Of a DNA stretch of 26,556 nt, positions 1 through 7,908 are shown piece by piece. The DNA lies in the NCBI GenBank assembly GCA_023423275.1, contig JAFAFW010000048.1:1-26556 (forward strand), written 5' to 3'. This DNA is from Pseudomonadota bacterium (GTDB taxonomy: Bacteria; Pseudomonadota; Alphaproteobacteria; Rhizobiales; Hyphomicrobiaceae). Each line of letters starts with the position of its first letter. Position 1 is the first letter of the stretch. The translations under genes and the position numbers were made by a program. The notes under the pieces are model-generated. The model had not been told where the DNA came from. It saw only the letters and a list, made by a program, of their open reading frames with translations, and made no database searches.

Positions 1-1103
1 TCGCTGCCGACGCCGATCAGTTTATGACGACAGCGAAGCTGCGGGCCGCCCGCCGCCTCGTGTGGCGAATCGCGGATGCTTGCGGAGCCGGCGATGCCGC
101 GGGCCACACACACATGACCGCCATCACCGCATGGCGGATGCTCGCGCGACGTGATCCGTGGACCAACATCATGCGCGCTACGCTGGCCTGCGCTGGCGCG
201 GCTATCGGCGGCGCGAACAGCATCGTCGTGCTGCCCTTCACCTATCCCCTCGGCAAGACCGACCGTTTCGCGCGCCGCATCGCTCGCAACATCCAGATCG
301 TGCTGCAGGAAGAATCAAGCCTCGGCCGCGTCATCGATCCTGCTGGCGGAAGCTGGTATGTCGAGAACCTGACGAACGATCTTGCTCGCCGCGCCTGGGA
401 GATCTTCCAGGATATCGAAACCAAGGGCGGCATGGCGGCTGCGCTGACCTCCGGGTACCTGCAGGATGCCATCGCTGAGGTTGCCGAAAAGCGCCGTCGT
501 GACATCGCCACCGGGCGCATCGAACTGACCGGCGTTTCGGCCTTCCCGCGTCTGGGCGACGATGGCATCACAACTGAACCGTGGCCTGCGGGACAACCGC
601 GCTCCAGCGCTCCTTCGGTCACGATCAATCAGCTGAAACAGGCCCGGCTCGCGGCCCCGTTCGAACGTCTGCGGGATGCCGCTGACTCTCACACAGCGTC
701 CTCCGGCACACGCCCGCAGGTGTTCCTCGTGTGTCTCGGGAATCTCGCCGACTACAACGCGCGCGCCAACTGGATGCGCAATATCCTGGCCTCTGGCGGG
801 ATCGACGTCATCACCGGGCACGAGTTCAGCCGCTCCGGCGATGCCGGAGCCGTCTTTGCCGATAGCGGGGCGCGCATCGCCTGCATCGTCTCTTCGGATG
901 CCGTCTATGCCGAGCTGGCGGAAGCGACAGCTCACGCTCTCAAAAGCGCAGGCGCCGAACACGTCATGCTGGCAGGCAGGCCGGGTGATCTCGAGGCGGA
1001 GCTCAAGGAAGCCGGCGTCGATACTTTCTGGTATGCGGGCATGGATCGCGTAGCGGCGCTGACTGCCTTGCAGAGCGTATTCGGCATCAAGGCCACAGCG
1101 TAG
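1..1103 (+). CDS. mutA: Methylmalonyl-CoA mutase small (beta) subunit, 5'-truncated by window edge
   Basis: This is the C-terminal part of the non-catalytic subunit of the heterodimeric B12 enzyme that interconverts methylmalonyl-CoA and succinyl-CoA in propionate metabolism. The frame is open from base 3, and residues before the first in-window ATG (ADADQF) already read like the family, so the gene starts outside the window. The end of the TIM-barrel domain is seen in RIARNIQIVLQEESSLGRV and DPAGGSWYVE, which parallel ARNTQLVLQQESG and DPWGGSFYVE in the large subunit at 2446-4620. The last ~130 residues form a B12-binding-like fold, but the cobalamin-ligating DxHxxG motif is missing (LVCLGNLADYNARANW instead), as is normal for the beta subunit. 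The partner gene lies 1.3 kb downstream rather than adjacent. Confidence 0.93.
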   Translation, partial: AADADQFMTTAKLRAARRLVWRIADACGAGDAAGHTHMTAITAWRMLARRDPWTNIMRATLACAGAAIGGANSIVVLPFTYPLGKTDRFARRIARNIQIVLQEESSLGRVIDPAGGSWYVENLTNDLARRAWEIFQDIETKGGMAAALTSGYLQDAIAEVAEKRRRDIATGRIELTGVSAFPRLGDDGITTEPWPAGQPRSSAPSVTINQLKQARLAAPFERLRDAADSHTASSGTRPQVFLVCLGNLADYNARANWMRNILASGGIDVITGHEFSRSGDAGAVFADSGARIACIVSSDAVYAELAEATAHALKSAGAEHVMLAGRPGDLEAELKEAGVDTFWYAGMDRVAALTALQSVFGIKATA

Positions 1104-1145
1104 ATCCTAAAAGAGTTTTCTCCTCACTCAGACACACGTTTTGCT

Positions 1146-1243
1146 GTCATCCCGGAATTTCGCGTGAGCGAAATATCCGGGACCCAGGCGGGATTTCCGT
1201 AGTCTCTGGGTCCGGCTCTCCGCTTCGCTCCGGCCGGGATGGC
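1146..1243. repeat. Palindromic intergenic element (REP/RPE-like)
   Basis: This is a ~98-base nested palindrome just after mutA. The outer arms are GTCATCCCGG (1146-1155) and CCGGGATGGC (1234-1243), differing by one wobble position. Inside are a perfect 7-bp hairpin, ATTTCGC-GTGA-GCGAAAT (1157-1174), and an 8-bp pair, GGACCCAG (1180-1187) with CTGGGTCC (1206-1213). The layout matches the dispersed intergenic palindromes of many Rhizobiales genomes. It sits between the convergent 3' ends of mutA and the DUF817 gene, where it could act as a bidirectional terminator or RNA-end stabiliser. Its repeated nature is inferred from family resemblance; only one copy is in the window. Confidence 0.75.
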
Positions 1244-1275
1244 AAACGGATGGTTCGACCTAAATCGGAAAGACT

Positions 1276-2235
1276 TTAGGGGGAGACAAGCCCGGTCCGG
1301 CCGCCTTCCGCCAATCCCTTATTCCGTTCGGGTTGATCCGCGCCGGCGACATAGGGCTCAGGTTTGTTCAGCGCCGCAACCAGAGCGTAGCTGATGATCA
1401 TCAGCAGGAACCACGCCCCGAGCTTGCCGATCGTCACGAGAGACCAGCCGGTCCGCTGATGCGGGTACATCCACGCCGCCGTGAATGTGCCGATGTTCTC
1501 CGCAAACCAGATGAACAGCGCCACCAGTGCGAAGCCGGCCAGCAACGGCATCCGGCGATGCACACGCCACACCTTGAAGTAGACCCACGTGCGCGCGAAC
1601 AGGAGGAATGTCGCGGCAAACAGCACCGTGCGCACATCCCATGTGTAGTGGTGCGCGAAGAAATTGACGTAGATGGCGACGGCCAGCAAGCCCAGCGCCC
1701 ACAACGGCGGATGATGCGTGAAGCGGAAGTCGAACAGCCGCCAGCAGCGCGCAATGTACGACCCTATGGCTGCGTACATGAAGCCGGTGAACAGCGGCAC
1801 GCCGCCGATGCGCAGCACGGAGACTTCCGGATAGATCCACGATCCAACGGATGTCTTGAACACCTCCATCGCCGTGCCGACGACATGGAATATCAGGATA
1901 ACCTTTGCCTCCTCCCAGGTCTCCAGCCGGAAGGTAAGCATCATCACCTGGATCATGACCGCCGCGATCACCAGGAAGTCGTACCGCGCCAGCCAAACCC
2001 CCTTCGGGTAGAACAGATACGTCCCGATCAGCAGAGCCAGCAGCAACGCACCAAACAGGCACGCCCACGCCTGCTTCACCCCGAACCGCGTGAACTCGTA
2101 GAGAAACCGCGTCGCTGGACGTTGATCGGCCCAGGCTCCCAGCCGGGCTTCCGCCGCGATGAACCGCCGAAGCGGCGCCCAGAGCGCCGCCGCGCTGGTT
2201 TGGCGCGCCACCGAGCCAAAGGTCTGCTTTTGCAT
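1276..2235 (-). CDS. DUF817 family integral membrane protein
   Basis: The 319-residue protein has about eight hydrophobic segments, for example AWACLFGALLLALLIGTYLF near residue 55, VMIQVMMLTF, ALGLLAVAIYVNFF and LLAGFALVALFIWFAENIG. Conserved-looking motifs include FRLETWEEAKVILIFHVVGTAMEVFKT, a GSWIYPE loop, and the FAENIGTF-AWMYPHQ stretch that characterises DUF817 (the family of B. subtilis YoaT). It is predicted to lie in the inner membrane; substrate and role are unknown. It is transcribed against the flanking mutase genes and separates mutA from scpA. Its 3' end converges with mutA across the palindromic element. The start has only a weak ribosome-binding site. The family call is from memory of the motifs. 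Confidence 0.85.
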   Translation of the reverse strand: MQKQTFGSVARQTSAAALWAPLRRFIAAEARLGAWADQRPATRFLYEFTRFGVKQAWACLFGALLLALLIGTYLFYPKGVWLARYDFLVIAAVMIQVMMLTFRLETWEEAKVILIFHVVGTAMEVFKTSVGSWIYPEVSVLRIGGVPLFTGFMYAAIGSYIARCWRLFDFRFTHHPPLWALGLLAVAIYVNFFAHHYTWDVRTVLFAATFLLFARTWVYFKVWRVHRRMPLLAGFALVALFIWFAENIGTFTAAWMYPHQRTGWSLVTIGKLGAWFLLMIISYALVAALNKPEPYVAGADQPERNKGLAEGGRTGLVSP

Positions 2236-2445
2236 GAGTTGCCTATGCTGCCACTTCGGACGAGGAGCCTTTGCCGGAGATGCTTAATCTCGGATCGCGT
2301 CCGGAATCATGGCAACCATCGGCAAGGGCCGGAATGTTCGGATAGGCCGTCCCCGTCTTGACTGGGTTCGACGCGCGCCCAAGTCCCTGTTAAATTGAGC
2401 AAGCGATGGCATAATCAGCGCTTCGACGGATGACGAAAGGCGACC

Positions 2446-4620
2446 ATGTCACGGATTCCTGATTTCTCCAGGATCGCTCTTGAAGCGTCTCGCTCAGCAG
2501 ATGCGGCCCAAATCAACGCCGCAGCCGGGCAGCCGTGGCACACACCCGAAGGCATTGACGTCAGGCCCGCCTACACCGGCGCGGACATCGCAAACCTCGA
2601 TTTCATCGACGGCCTCCCCGGTATCGCGCCCTATCTGCGCGGCCCCTATCCGACGATGTACGTCACCCAGCCGTGGACGGTGCGCCAGTACGCCGGGTTC
2701 TCGACGGCCGAGGAATCCAACGCCTTCTACCGCCGCAACATCGCTGCCGGGCAGAAAGGCCTGTCCGTCGCCTTCGATCTCGCGACCCATCGCGGTTACG
2801 ACTCCGACCACCCGCGCGTGAAGGGCGACGTCGGCATGGCAGGCGTTGCCATCGATTCCATTTACGACATGCGCACGCTGTTCTCGGGCATTCCGCTGTC
2901 AGAGATGAGCGTGTCGATGACCATGAACGGCGCGGTGCTGCCGGTGCTCGCGCTCTACATCGTCGCGGGCGAAGAACAAGGTGTGCCCCCTGAGAAACTG
3001 TCTGGAACGATCCAGAACGACATTCTCAAGGAGTTCATGGTCCGCAATACCTATATCTACCCGCCGTCTCCCTCGATGCGGATCATCTCCGACATCTTCG
3101 CCTACACCAGCCGCAACATGCCGAAGTTCAATTCGATCTCGATCTCCGGCTATCACATGCAGGAAGCGGGCGCGACGGCCGACCTGGAACTCGCCTACAC
3201 CCTGGCTGACGGTGTCGAGTATGCCCGAGCGGGTGTCGCTGCCGGATTGCCGATCGACAGCTTCGCCCCACGCCTGTCGTTCTTCTGGGCGATCGGCATG
3301 AACTTCTTCATGGAGATCGCCAAGATGCGGGCCGCGCGCCTGCTATGGGCCAATCTCATCAAGTCCAACTTCGCCCCCAAGAGCGACCGCTCGCTGTCGC
3401 TGCGCACCCACTGTCAGACCAGCGGCTGGAGCCTCACCGCGCAGGACGTGTTCAACAACGTCACGCGCACGTGCATCGAGGCGATGGCGGCCACGCAAGG
3501 CCATACGCAATCCCTCCACACCAACGCGCTCGACGAAGCCATCGCGCTCCCAACCGATTTCTCCGCGCGCATCGCCCGCAACACACAGCTCGTCCTGCAG
3601 CAGGAAAGCGGCACCACGCGCACCGTCGATCCGTGGGGCGGCAGTTTCTACGTGGAGCGCCTCACCGCCGATCTCGCCCGCAAAGCTGCGGCGCATATTC
3701 AGGAGGTCGAGGAGCTGGGCGGCATGGCCAAGGCGATCGCGGCGGGCATCCCCAAGCTGCGCATCGAGGAAGCCGCCGCACGTACACAGGCCCGCATCGA
3801 TAGCGGCCAGCAGACCATCGTCGGCGTCAACAAATTCCGCGTCACCGACGATGCCGTCATCGAGGTGCTGAAGGTCGATAACAAGTCCGTACGCGAGCAG
3901 CAGATCGCCAAGCTTGACCGCCTCAAGGGGGAGCGCGATCCGGCTCAAGTGGCGCAGGCGCTCAAGGCACTGACGGACGGCGCGCGTGGCAACGGCAATC
4001 TGCTCGAACTCGGCATTGCCGCTGCGCGCGCGAAGGCAACTGTTGGGGAAATTTCGGATGCCATGGAAAACGTTTTCGGCCGCCACCGCGCCGAAATAAA
4101 AGCCGTCTCCGGCGTCTATAGATCAGAGGCAACCGCGATGGGTAAAGCCCTGGCGCGCGTGCAGCGCATGGCCGAGGCGTTCGAGAAGGCAGACGGCCGC
4201 CGGCCGCGTATCCTGGTCGCCAAAGTCGGCCAGGACGGCCACGACAGAGGACAGAAGGTCATCGCGAGCGCCTTTGCCGACCTCGGTTTCGACGTCGACA
4301 TCGGCCCGTTGTTCTCGACGCCCGCGGAAGTCGCGCGTCAGGCCGTTGAGAACGACGTGCATATCATCGGCATCTCATCTCTGGCCGCGGCGCATCTCAC
4401 GCTCGTGCCTGAACTCAAAGCAGCGCTGGATACCGAAGGACGCGGTGACATCATGATCGTCGTCGGCGGCGTCATCCCGCCGGCGGATTACGATGAAGTC
4501 TATGCGGCCGGAGCCCGCGCGATCTTCGGTCCTGGCACCAACATTCCGGAAGCCGCCGTCGACCTGATCAACAAGCTCAACACCGATCTCGGCTACGGTC
4601 CGAAGCAGGCCGCCGAATAA
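2446..4620 (+). CDS. scpA: Methylmalonyl-CoA mutase large (alpha) subunit
   Basis: This is the catalytic subunit of adenosylcobalamin-dependent methylmalonyl-CoA mutase, at full family length (724 residues). Residues ~25-590 form the TIM-barrel substrate domain, with signatures such as YPTMY-QPWTVRQYAGFSTAEESN, GLSVAFDLATHRGYDSDHPRV, FNSISISGYHMQEAGA and TLADGVEY. Residues ~590-720 are the B12-binding domain: AKVGQDGHDRG carries the DxHxxG cobalt-ligand motif, followed by ISSLAAAH and VVGGVIPPADY. A purine-rich AAAGG lies six bases before the ATG. It pairs with the mutA product encoded upstream and funnels propionyl-CoA-derived carbon to succinyl-CoA. No B12 riboswitch is evident in the ~210-base upstream gap. 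Confidence 0.97.
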   Translation: MSRIPDFSRIALEASRSADAAQINAAAGQPWHTPEGIDVRPAYTGADIANLDFIDGLPGIAPYLRGPYPTMYVTQPWTVRQYAGFSTAEESNAFYRRNIAAGQKGLSVAFDLATHRGYDSDHPRVKGDVGMAGVAIDSIYDMRTLFSGIPLSEMSVSMTMNGAVLPVLALYIVAGEEQGVPPEKLSGTIQNDILKEFMVRNTYIYPPSPSMRIISDIFAYTSRNMPKFNSISISGYHMQEAGATADLELAYTLADGVEYARAGVAAGLPIDSFAPRLSFFWAIGMNFFMEIAKMRAARLLWANLIKSNFAPKSDRSLSLRTHCQTSGWSLTAQDVFNNVTRTCIEAMAATQGHTQSLHTNALDEAIALPTDFSARIARNTQLVLQQESGTTRTVDPWGGSFYVERLTADLARKAAAHIQEVEELGGMAKAIAAGIPKLRIEEAAARTQARIDSGQQTIVGVNKFRVTDDAVIEVLKVDNKSVREQQIAKLDRLKGERDPAQVAQALKALTDGARGNGNLLELGIAAARAKATVGEISDAMENVFGRHRAEIKAVSGVYRSEATAMGKALARVQRMAEAFEKADGRRPRILVAKVGQDGHDRGQKVIASAFADLGFDVDIGPLFSTPAEVARQAVENDVHIIGISSLAAAHLTLVPELKAALDTEGRGDIMIVVGGVIPPADYDEVYAAGARAIFGPGTNIPEAAVDLINKLNTDLGYGPKQAAE

Positions 4621-4648
4621 GTCAATACGAAGCGCGTGCCGGCGTCGC

Positions 4649-4885
4649 CTATTCCACCTCGGTGGACGGCCTGTCGTGCCCATCGGCAACTTCATCGTGC
4701 CAGCGCCCCTTGGCGTCCTCGTATTCGATCGGCTCCGTCTCACCGGGCACGCGTTGACGGGCAGCGGCATCGCGCGCGGCAGTCTCAGCCTCTTGCCGCG
4801 TCTGAAAGGTTTCCGACATCACGTCGTCAACCTTGTACGCCCAACCGCCGTCGTGCTGGATGATGTGATAGACGACCTTCACCAT
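4649..4885 (-). CDS. Small DUF2188-like protein
   Basis: This is a 78-residue protein beginning MVKVVYHIIQHDGGWAYKVD. The pattern of V-x-H-I-x-x-x-D-G-G-W-A-Y-K-x-D, then S-E-TF-T-R-Q-E-A and A-x-x-A-A-A-R-Q, resembles the DUF2188 family of small soluble proteins (an H-x-x-x-x-GW-x-V strand followed by a helix carrying the repeated-Ala 'T-K-xEA' pattern). An upstream in-frame extension to 5053 is rejected because it is arginine- and proline-rich and unlike the family; GAGG lies about nine bases before the chosen ATG at 4885. It is convergent with scpA, with 28 bases between the stops. Function unknown. Confidence 0.72.
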   Translation of the reverse strand: MVKVVYHIIQHDGGWAYKVDDVMSETFQTRQEAETAARDAAARQRVPGETEPIEYEDAKGRWHDEVADGHDRPSTEVE

Positions 4886-5120
4886 GATCTTGTGCCTCAT
4901 TGCCGGTTGGAGTGTGCGGCCCGATCGCAGCGCACTCGCGCCTGAATGTTGCCGGCTCAACGCCCGGAGCAGCCATCCGGTTCGCCCGCCTATCCGCCAT
5001 ACACGAACCACCCCCGGACCTCTCGGCGGGCGCCAAGCCGGAACTTTCGGCAATAAGAACGCCTTAAGGACGAGCCAGGCGTTGCACTGCCTGTCAAACC
5101 CCTGTATTCACCCCCCTCGT

Positions 5121-5195
5121 GGGCCCGTAGCTCAGCGGTAGAGCATCTGACTTTTAATCAGAGGGTCGTTGGTTCGAACCCAACCGGGCTCACCA
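5121..5195 (+). tRNA. tRNA-Lys (anticodon TTT)
   Basis: A complete 75-base cloverleaf can be drawn by hand. The acceptor stem pairs GGGCCCG with CGGGCTC (one G-U), the D arm is GCTC/GAGC, the anticodon stem TCTGA/TCAGA carries the loop CTTTTAA (anticodon TTT), and the T arm is GTTGG-TTCGAAC-CCAAC. Discriminator A5192 is followed by an encoded CCA (5193-5195). The 3' half of tRNA genes is a frequent integration site, and the genes directly downstream look accessory, but no second copy of the tRNA 3' end was seen in the window. Confidence 0.97.
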
Positions 5196-5322
5196 TTATA
5201 TTCAAAGGGTTAGCCCTTATCTCCTCACCGAGATAACCCCGTCCGACAGAGTTGTGGGGCAATCCGACATCAACTAAAACCGCCGTTGACCCAACTGTCA
5301 GAATCGTTCTGTCAGTCGAGGC

Positions 5323-6033
5323 ATGAGCAAGGCCTTTAAAGGCAAGACCTGCGTCTATTGCGGTCGTCCTGGCAGTTCGACGACCAGGGATCATGTGCTT
5401 GCCAAGAAATTCGTTCTCGACCGCCAAAGAGCGAACTTACCTACCGCACCAGCTTGCGAAGCCTGCAACAATGCCAAGTCGCGCCTAGAAACCGAGCTGA
5501 CAGCTATCCTGCCCTTCGGCGGCAGGCATGATCATGCGACTGAAATCCTTCAGACGATGATGCCTCGACGCTTACCAACCCACCGCCGAGCGCGTGCTGA
5601 AATCGATCGGGCGCTCACATCCCGATGGTTTCCAGCATCATCTGCGCTTTTCGCCCCACAAGAGGCGACCATTCACATCGATGCCGACGCCCTGCTCCGT
5701 TGGATGTCGATGGTCGCGCTTGGATTGGTCTGGTTCCACTGGAAGATGGTAGTCTTCGACAAAGTTACTGTTGACCCAGAGCTGATCGCTCGAGAAGCTG
5801 AGCAAGGCATCGCATCAGCCTTCTCATTGAAGGTTTCGCATCGGGTGTTCAGGGATATCGGTAACGGAGCCTTTGTCTACGAAGGTGTGATGAACGAGAC
5901 CGAAGAGCCAACCTGCTCCCTCTGGCGCTTCTCACTCTACGGCGGGCTAGAGCTGGCTGGCGAAGATCTGACCGTCCGAGCTAGGACATTCTATGTAAGG
6001 ATTCTTCCGCGCGATCGATCTACTGCGAGGTAG
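5323..6033 (+). CDS. HNH-type (zinc-ribbon) putative endonuclease-like protein
   Basis: The 236-residue protein has an N-terminal HNH/zinc-knuckle module: C10-V-Y-C13, then T-R-D-H24-V, then C45-E-A-C48-N-N-A-K. This is the CxxC ... DH(V/I) ... CxxCN spacing of HNH nucleases of the type found in phage, restriction and defence proteins. Residues ~70-236 are not recognised; they include a hydrophobic stretch (LLRWMSMVALGLVWFHWKMVVF, ~125-147) and a beta-rich end. Nuclease activity is inferred from the motif only. It lies 127 bases after tRNA-Lys, and its GC content looks lower than that of the metabolic genes, consistent with transferred DNA. It overlaps the 3' end of the convergent gene at 6020 by 14 bases. 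Confidence 0.75.
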   Translation: MSKAFKGKTCVYCGRPGSSTTRDHVLAKKFVLDRQRANLPTAPACEACNNAKSRLETELTAILPFGGRHDHATEILQTMMPRRLPTHRRARAEIDRALTSRWFPASSALFAPQEATIHIDADALLRWMSMVALGLVWFHWKMVVFDKVTVDPELIAREAEQGIASAFSLKVSHRVFRDIGNGAFVYEGVMNETEEPTCSLWRFSLYGGLELAGEDLTVRARTFYVRILPRDRSTAR

Positions 6034-6445
6034 GAAAGCGGGGATCAGATTTCCACCTCCACTCGGATGCGACCCGAAGGTCGGCCAGCGTGACGTTCTT
6101 GAGTGGTTCGAAGTTCGTATGCTTTCTTGTCAAAGCATGGAATTCTCTCATGGCCGTATCTCGGTCACCATCTGCTTCGCCTGACATAATCTGGCGCAAA
6201 TAATCTGCCTTGGCGGCATCGACCCACAGCTTTCTCAAGAACGACGTGACCTCATTTCGACATAGAAAGTGAGATCGTGTCCAAGCCCCTACCAATACCG
6301 GAAGCAGCGAGAGATCTGGACATCCTCTCTGGACCCAAGCGCCGATAAACTTCTCGGCGTCTGTGTCTGTTGGAGGTCTATGCCGCAGTTGCGCTGCAGA
6401 CGCCGTACAATGATTTCGACACCCACTAGGCCGGGGTTCATCCAT
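6020..6445 (-). CDS. Hypothetical protein, divergent from the coiled-coil gene
   Basis: This 141-residue frame starts at the ATG whose complement is 6443-6445. The second half reads like a real soluble helical protein (FIGAWVQRGCPDLSLLPVLVG..., TSFLRKLWVDAAKADYLRQIMSG, REFHALTRKHTNFEPLKNVTLADLRV). The first ~30 residues are less protein-like. A purine-rich GAAGGAA lies about 11 bases before the start. No family is recognised. It ends inside the HNH gene (14-base overlap, convergent), and its start directly abuts the start of the divergent gene at 6448. It could be spurious; codon-usage statistics or homologues would decide. Confidence 0.5.
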   Translation of the reverse strand: MDEPRPSGCRNHCTASAAQLRHRPPTDTDAEKFIGAWVQRGCPDLSLLPVLVGAWTRSHFLCRNEVTSFLRKLWVDAAKADYLRQIMSGEADGDRDTAMREFHALTRKHTNFEPLKNVTLADLRVASEWRWKSDPRFPTSQ

Positions 6446-6447
6446 TG

Positions 6448-7059
6448 ATGGAGTTCCTTCAACAACTGCTGAGCCTACTGCTTGCTTCCAGCATCGCGAT
6501 GGGCGTTGTTGCCTACGTTGGCAAACTAATACTCGGACAGGTTCTTGCCAGGGATATCGAGAACCACAAGAGTACACTCGCCAAGGATTACGAACAGTTC
6601 AAGCGCACCTTGGACGCGGTCCAGTTCGAGCATCAGACTCGCTTCTCGGTCATGCAGCAGCGTCGAGCCGAAGTGATCGCAGAATGTTATAAAAAGCTCG
6701 CAACAGCTCAGCTCACCATCTCGCAAATGGTGGCTCCAATGCAACTCGCCGATGCCGATACCCAGGCTCAACGAAAAGAAGCAGCCGCCTCGTTCAATGG
6801 GCTGGTTGAGTACTTCTCATGTCATCGTCTCTTTCTCGGCGCCGATGCAGGCGAGCGATGCGAACGGCTGGTGAAAATGCTTAAGCAAAGCTTCGTCGAT
6901 TTCGAAATATCGAAAGGACCTACCGGCCAACATATGAAAGGTTTCGAGGCGTGGACCCGAGTGATGGAAGAGTTTCCCCCTGCCCTCGCAGAGCTGGAAA
7001 AGTCCTTCCATAAGATCCTGGGCATCACGGACTGCCCCCCTCAAGCCACCTCGATATAG
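6448..7059 (+). CDS. Membrane-anchored coiled-coil hypothetical protein
   Basis: The 203-residue protein has one N-terminal membrane segment (about residues 6-31, LLSLLLASSIAMGVVAYVGKLIL) followed by a long charged helical region (ARDIENHKSTLAKDYEQFKRTLDAVQFEHQTRFSVMQQRRAEVIAECYKKLATAQ) likely to form a coiled coil in the cytoplasm. The 'RFSVMQQRRAEVIAECYKKL' stretch resembles a widespread group of uncharacterised one-TM proteins seen in accessory regions. I prefer the ATG at 6448; a TTG at 6445 is also in frame. The start abuts the divergent gene's start, leaving almost no room for separate promoters. Function unknown. Confidence 0.75.
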   Translation: MEFLQQLLSLLLASSIAMGVVAYVGKLILGQVLARDIENHKSTLAKDYEQFKRTLDAVQFEHQTRFSVMQQRRAEVIAECYKKLATAQLTISQMVAPMQLADADTQAQRKEAAASFNGLVEYFSCHRLFLGADAGERCERLVKMLKQSFVDFEISKGPTGQHMKGFEAWTRVMEEFPPALAELEKSFHKILGITDCPPQATSI

Positions 7060-7139
7060 CAGCTCTGAAGGGTGTTTAAGTCACCCTCATCGTCCATGTC
7101 GACAGACACGTTCGCCGGACTAGATCTTCCAAGCGATGT

Positions 7140-7267
7140 ATCGGGCGGTGCCGTTGGCGACCTCGCCATCTTTCGCAGGTGACATGGTGCGAGGATTCGC
7201 CGAAGCCCTTGATGGCAAGACGGTCGACTGGATGGAGAAAGTCACCGATGGGCAGTACAGCGGCTAG
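7140..7267 (+). pseudogene. Decayed 3' end of a hydroxynitrile-lyase-like cupin gene
   Basis: Bases 7202-7267 encode EALDGKTVDWMEKVTDGQY and a stop two codons later. This aligns almost residue for residue with the C-terminus of the intact cupin at 23119-23631 (EAVNGKNVDWLEKVTDEQY). Just upstream, 7155-7200 still shows recognisable nucleotide similarity to the GDVIWFPAG...KHWHG region, but in shifted frames and with bases missing. No start, N-terminal half or complete metal-binding site remains. This is therefore the stump of a second copy of the cupin gene, lying about 16 kb from the intact one. Confidence 0.75.
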
Positions 7268-7908
7268 GCGTGATCCTGAAGTTGGTCACAGCAAAATCTT
7301 TGGGAGCTACGCCAATCACGATCTCCTGAAACCAGCCGGATTGCGTCGGTGAGCAGAGATTCCAGACGTCGAACGTCCTCCCCAGCGCGACTCGGCGCCA
7401 ATGCGGAGTAACGACCGCAAACCGTCAGTCACTGAACATCGAATTATAGTGACAGCGAAACAATTACAATGATGCTGCGCCAGCCATTCACTTACCAAGT
7501 CCCGGCTGGCCTCGACGGGAAAAATCCAACTCGCGTCGTGCCGCTCTTCCCTCAAGACTTGGGTCTTTCCAAGATCGATGATGGACTGACGTCTGCCGCC
7601 GAGGCCAATGAGATGGCATAAAATGCGTCGTTCAGCCTGGCCGCCTTCAAGCTCCGTTCGTCGAAGAGCGTTCACCACTCCTTGACACCAGCGAGTCACG
7701 ATAGGTCAGCAAGGGCGTATCGAGCATCAGGAAACCAGGAGAGATAGTTTCGTTGCAATAGATTAATGGCGACACCTCGAATGCCGCCTGCTTCGCTGCC
7801 ACGAATGCGTGCCGGAGAGCGGGTGAACCCGGCGCGAGATGCTCTAAGCGGCAGAGCGTGTTGCCGTTCCTTTGATGTGACTACGTCCACTTGGTCGGGC
7901 AGCCGCGC
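7268..7908. other. Low-information gap between cupin stump and RND permease
   Basis: No confident gene was found here. On the minus strand two open frames follow each other: 7696-7890 (64 codons) and 7316-7699 (127 codons, four-base overlap). The second has moderately protein-like composition (ILCHLIGLGGRRQSIIDLGK, ASRDLVSEWLAQHH) but matches no family I know. They could be a decayed gene transcribed from the RND side. No repeat, tRNA or strong hairpin was seen. Confidence 0.35.

Noticed and set aside
1333..2361. 342-codon plus-strand frame across the DUF817 gene
   Set aside because: It is the mirror of a clear membrane-protein gene; its composition is dominated by Arg, Gln, His and Pro, with no family resemblance.
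2236..2445. Cobalamin riboswitch upstream of scpA
   Set aside because: No B12-box-like sequence or long structured leader could be seen in the 210-base gap.
3343..4086. 247-codon minus-strand frame inside scpA
   Set aside because: It is the antisense of a highly conserved enzyme gene; long antisense frames are expected at this GC content.
4886..5053. N-terminal extension of the DUF2188-like gene
   Set aside because: It is Arg/Pro-rich and unlike the family; a better ribosome-binding site precedes the internal ATG at 4885.
5158..5427. 89-codon minus-strand frame ending VSPVGFEPTTL
   Set aside because: Its end is the reverse complement of the tRNA-Lys T arm and the rest overlaps the HNH gene start; this is a typical false ORF over a tRNA.
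7069..7087. Hairpin AGGGTG ... CACCCT as terminator of the coiled-coil gene
   Set aside because: The stem is only six base pairs with no following T-run; too weak to call.
5160..7300. Duplicated tRNA 3' end marking a complete integrated island
   Set aside because: No second copy of the T-arm/acceptor sequence was found in the window, and no integrase gene is present.
7316..7699. 127-codon minus-strand ORF as a defined gene
   Set aside because: It is partly protein-like, but has no recognisable family, no clear ribosome-binding site and decayed DNA around it; described only as part of the gap.
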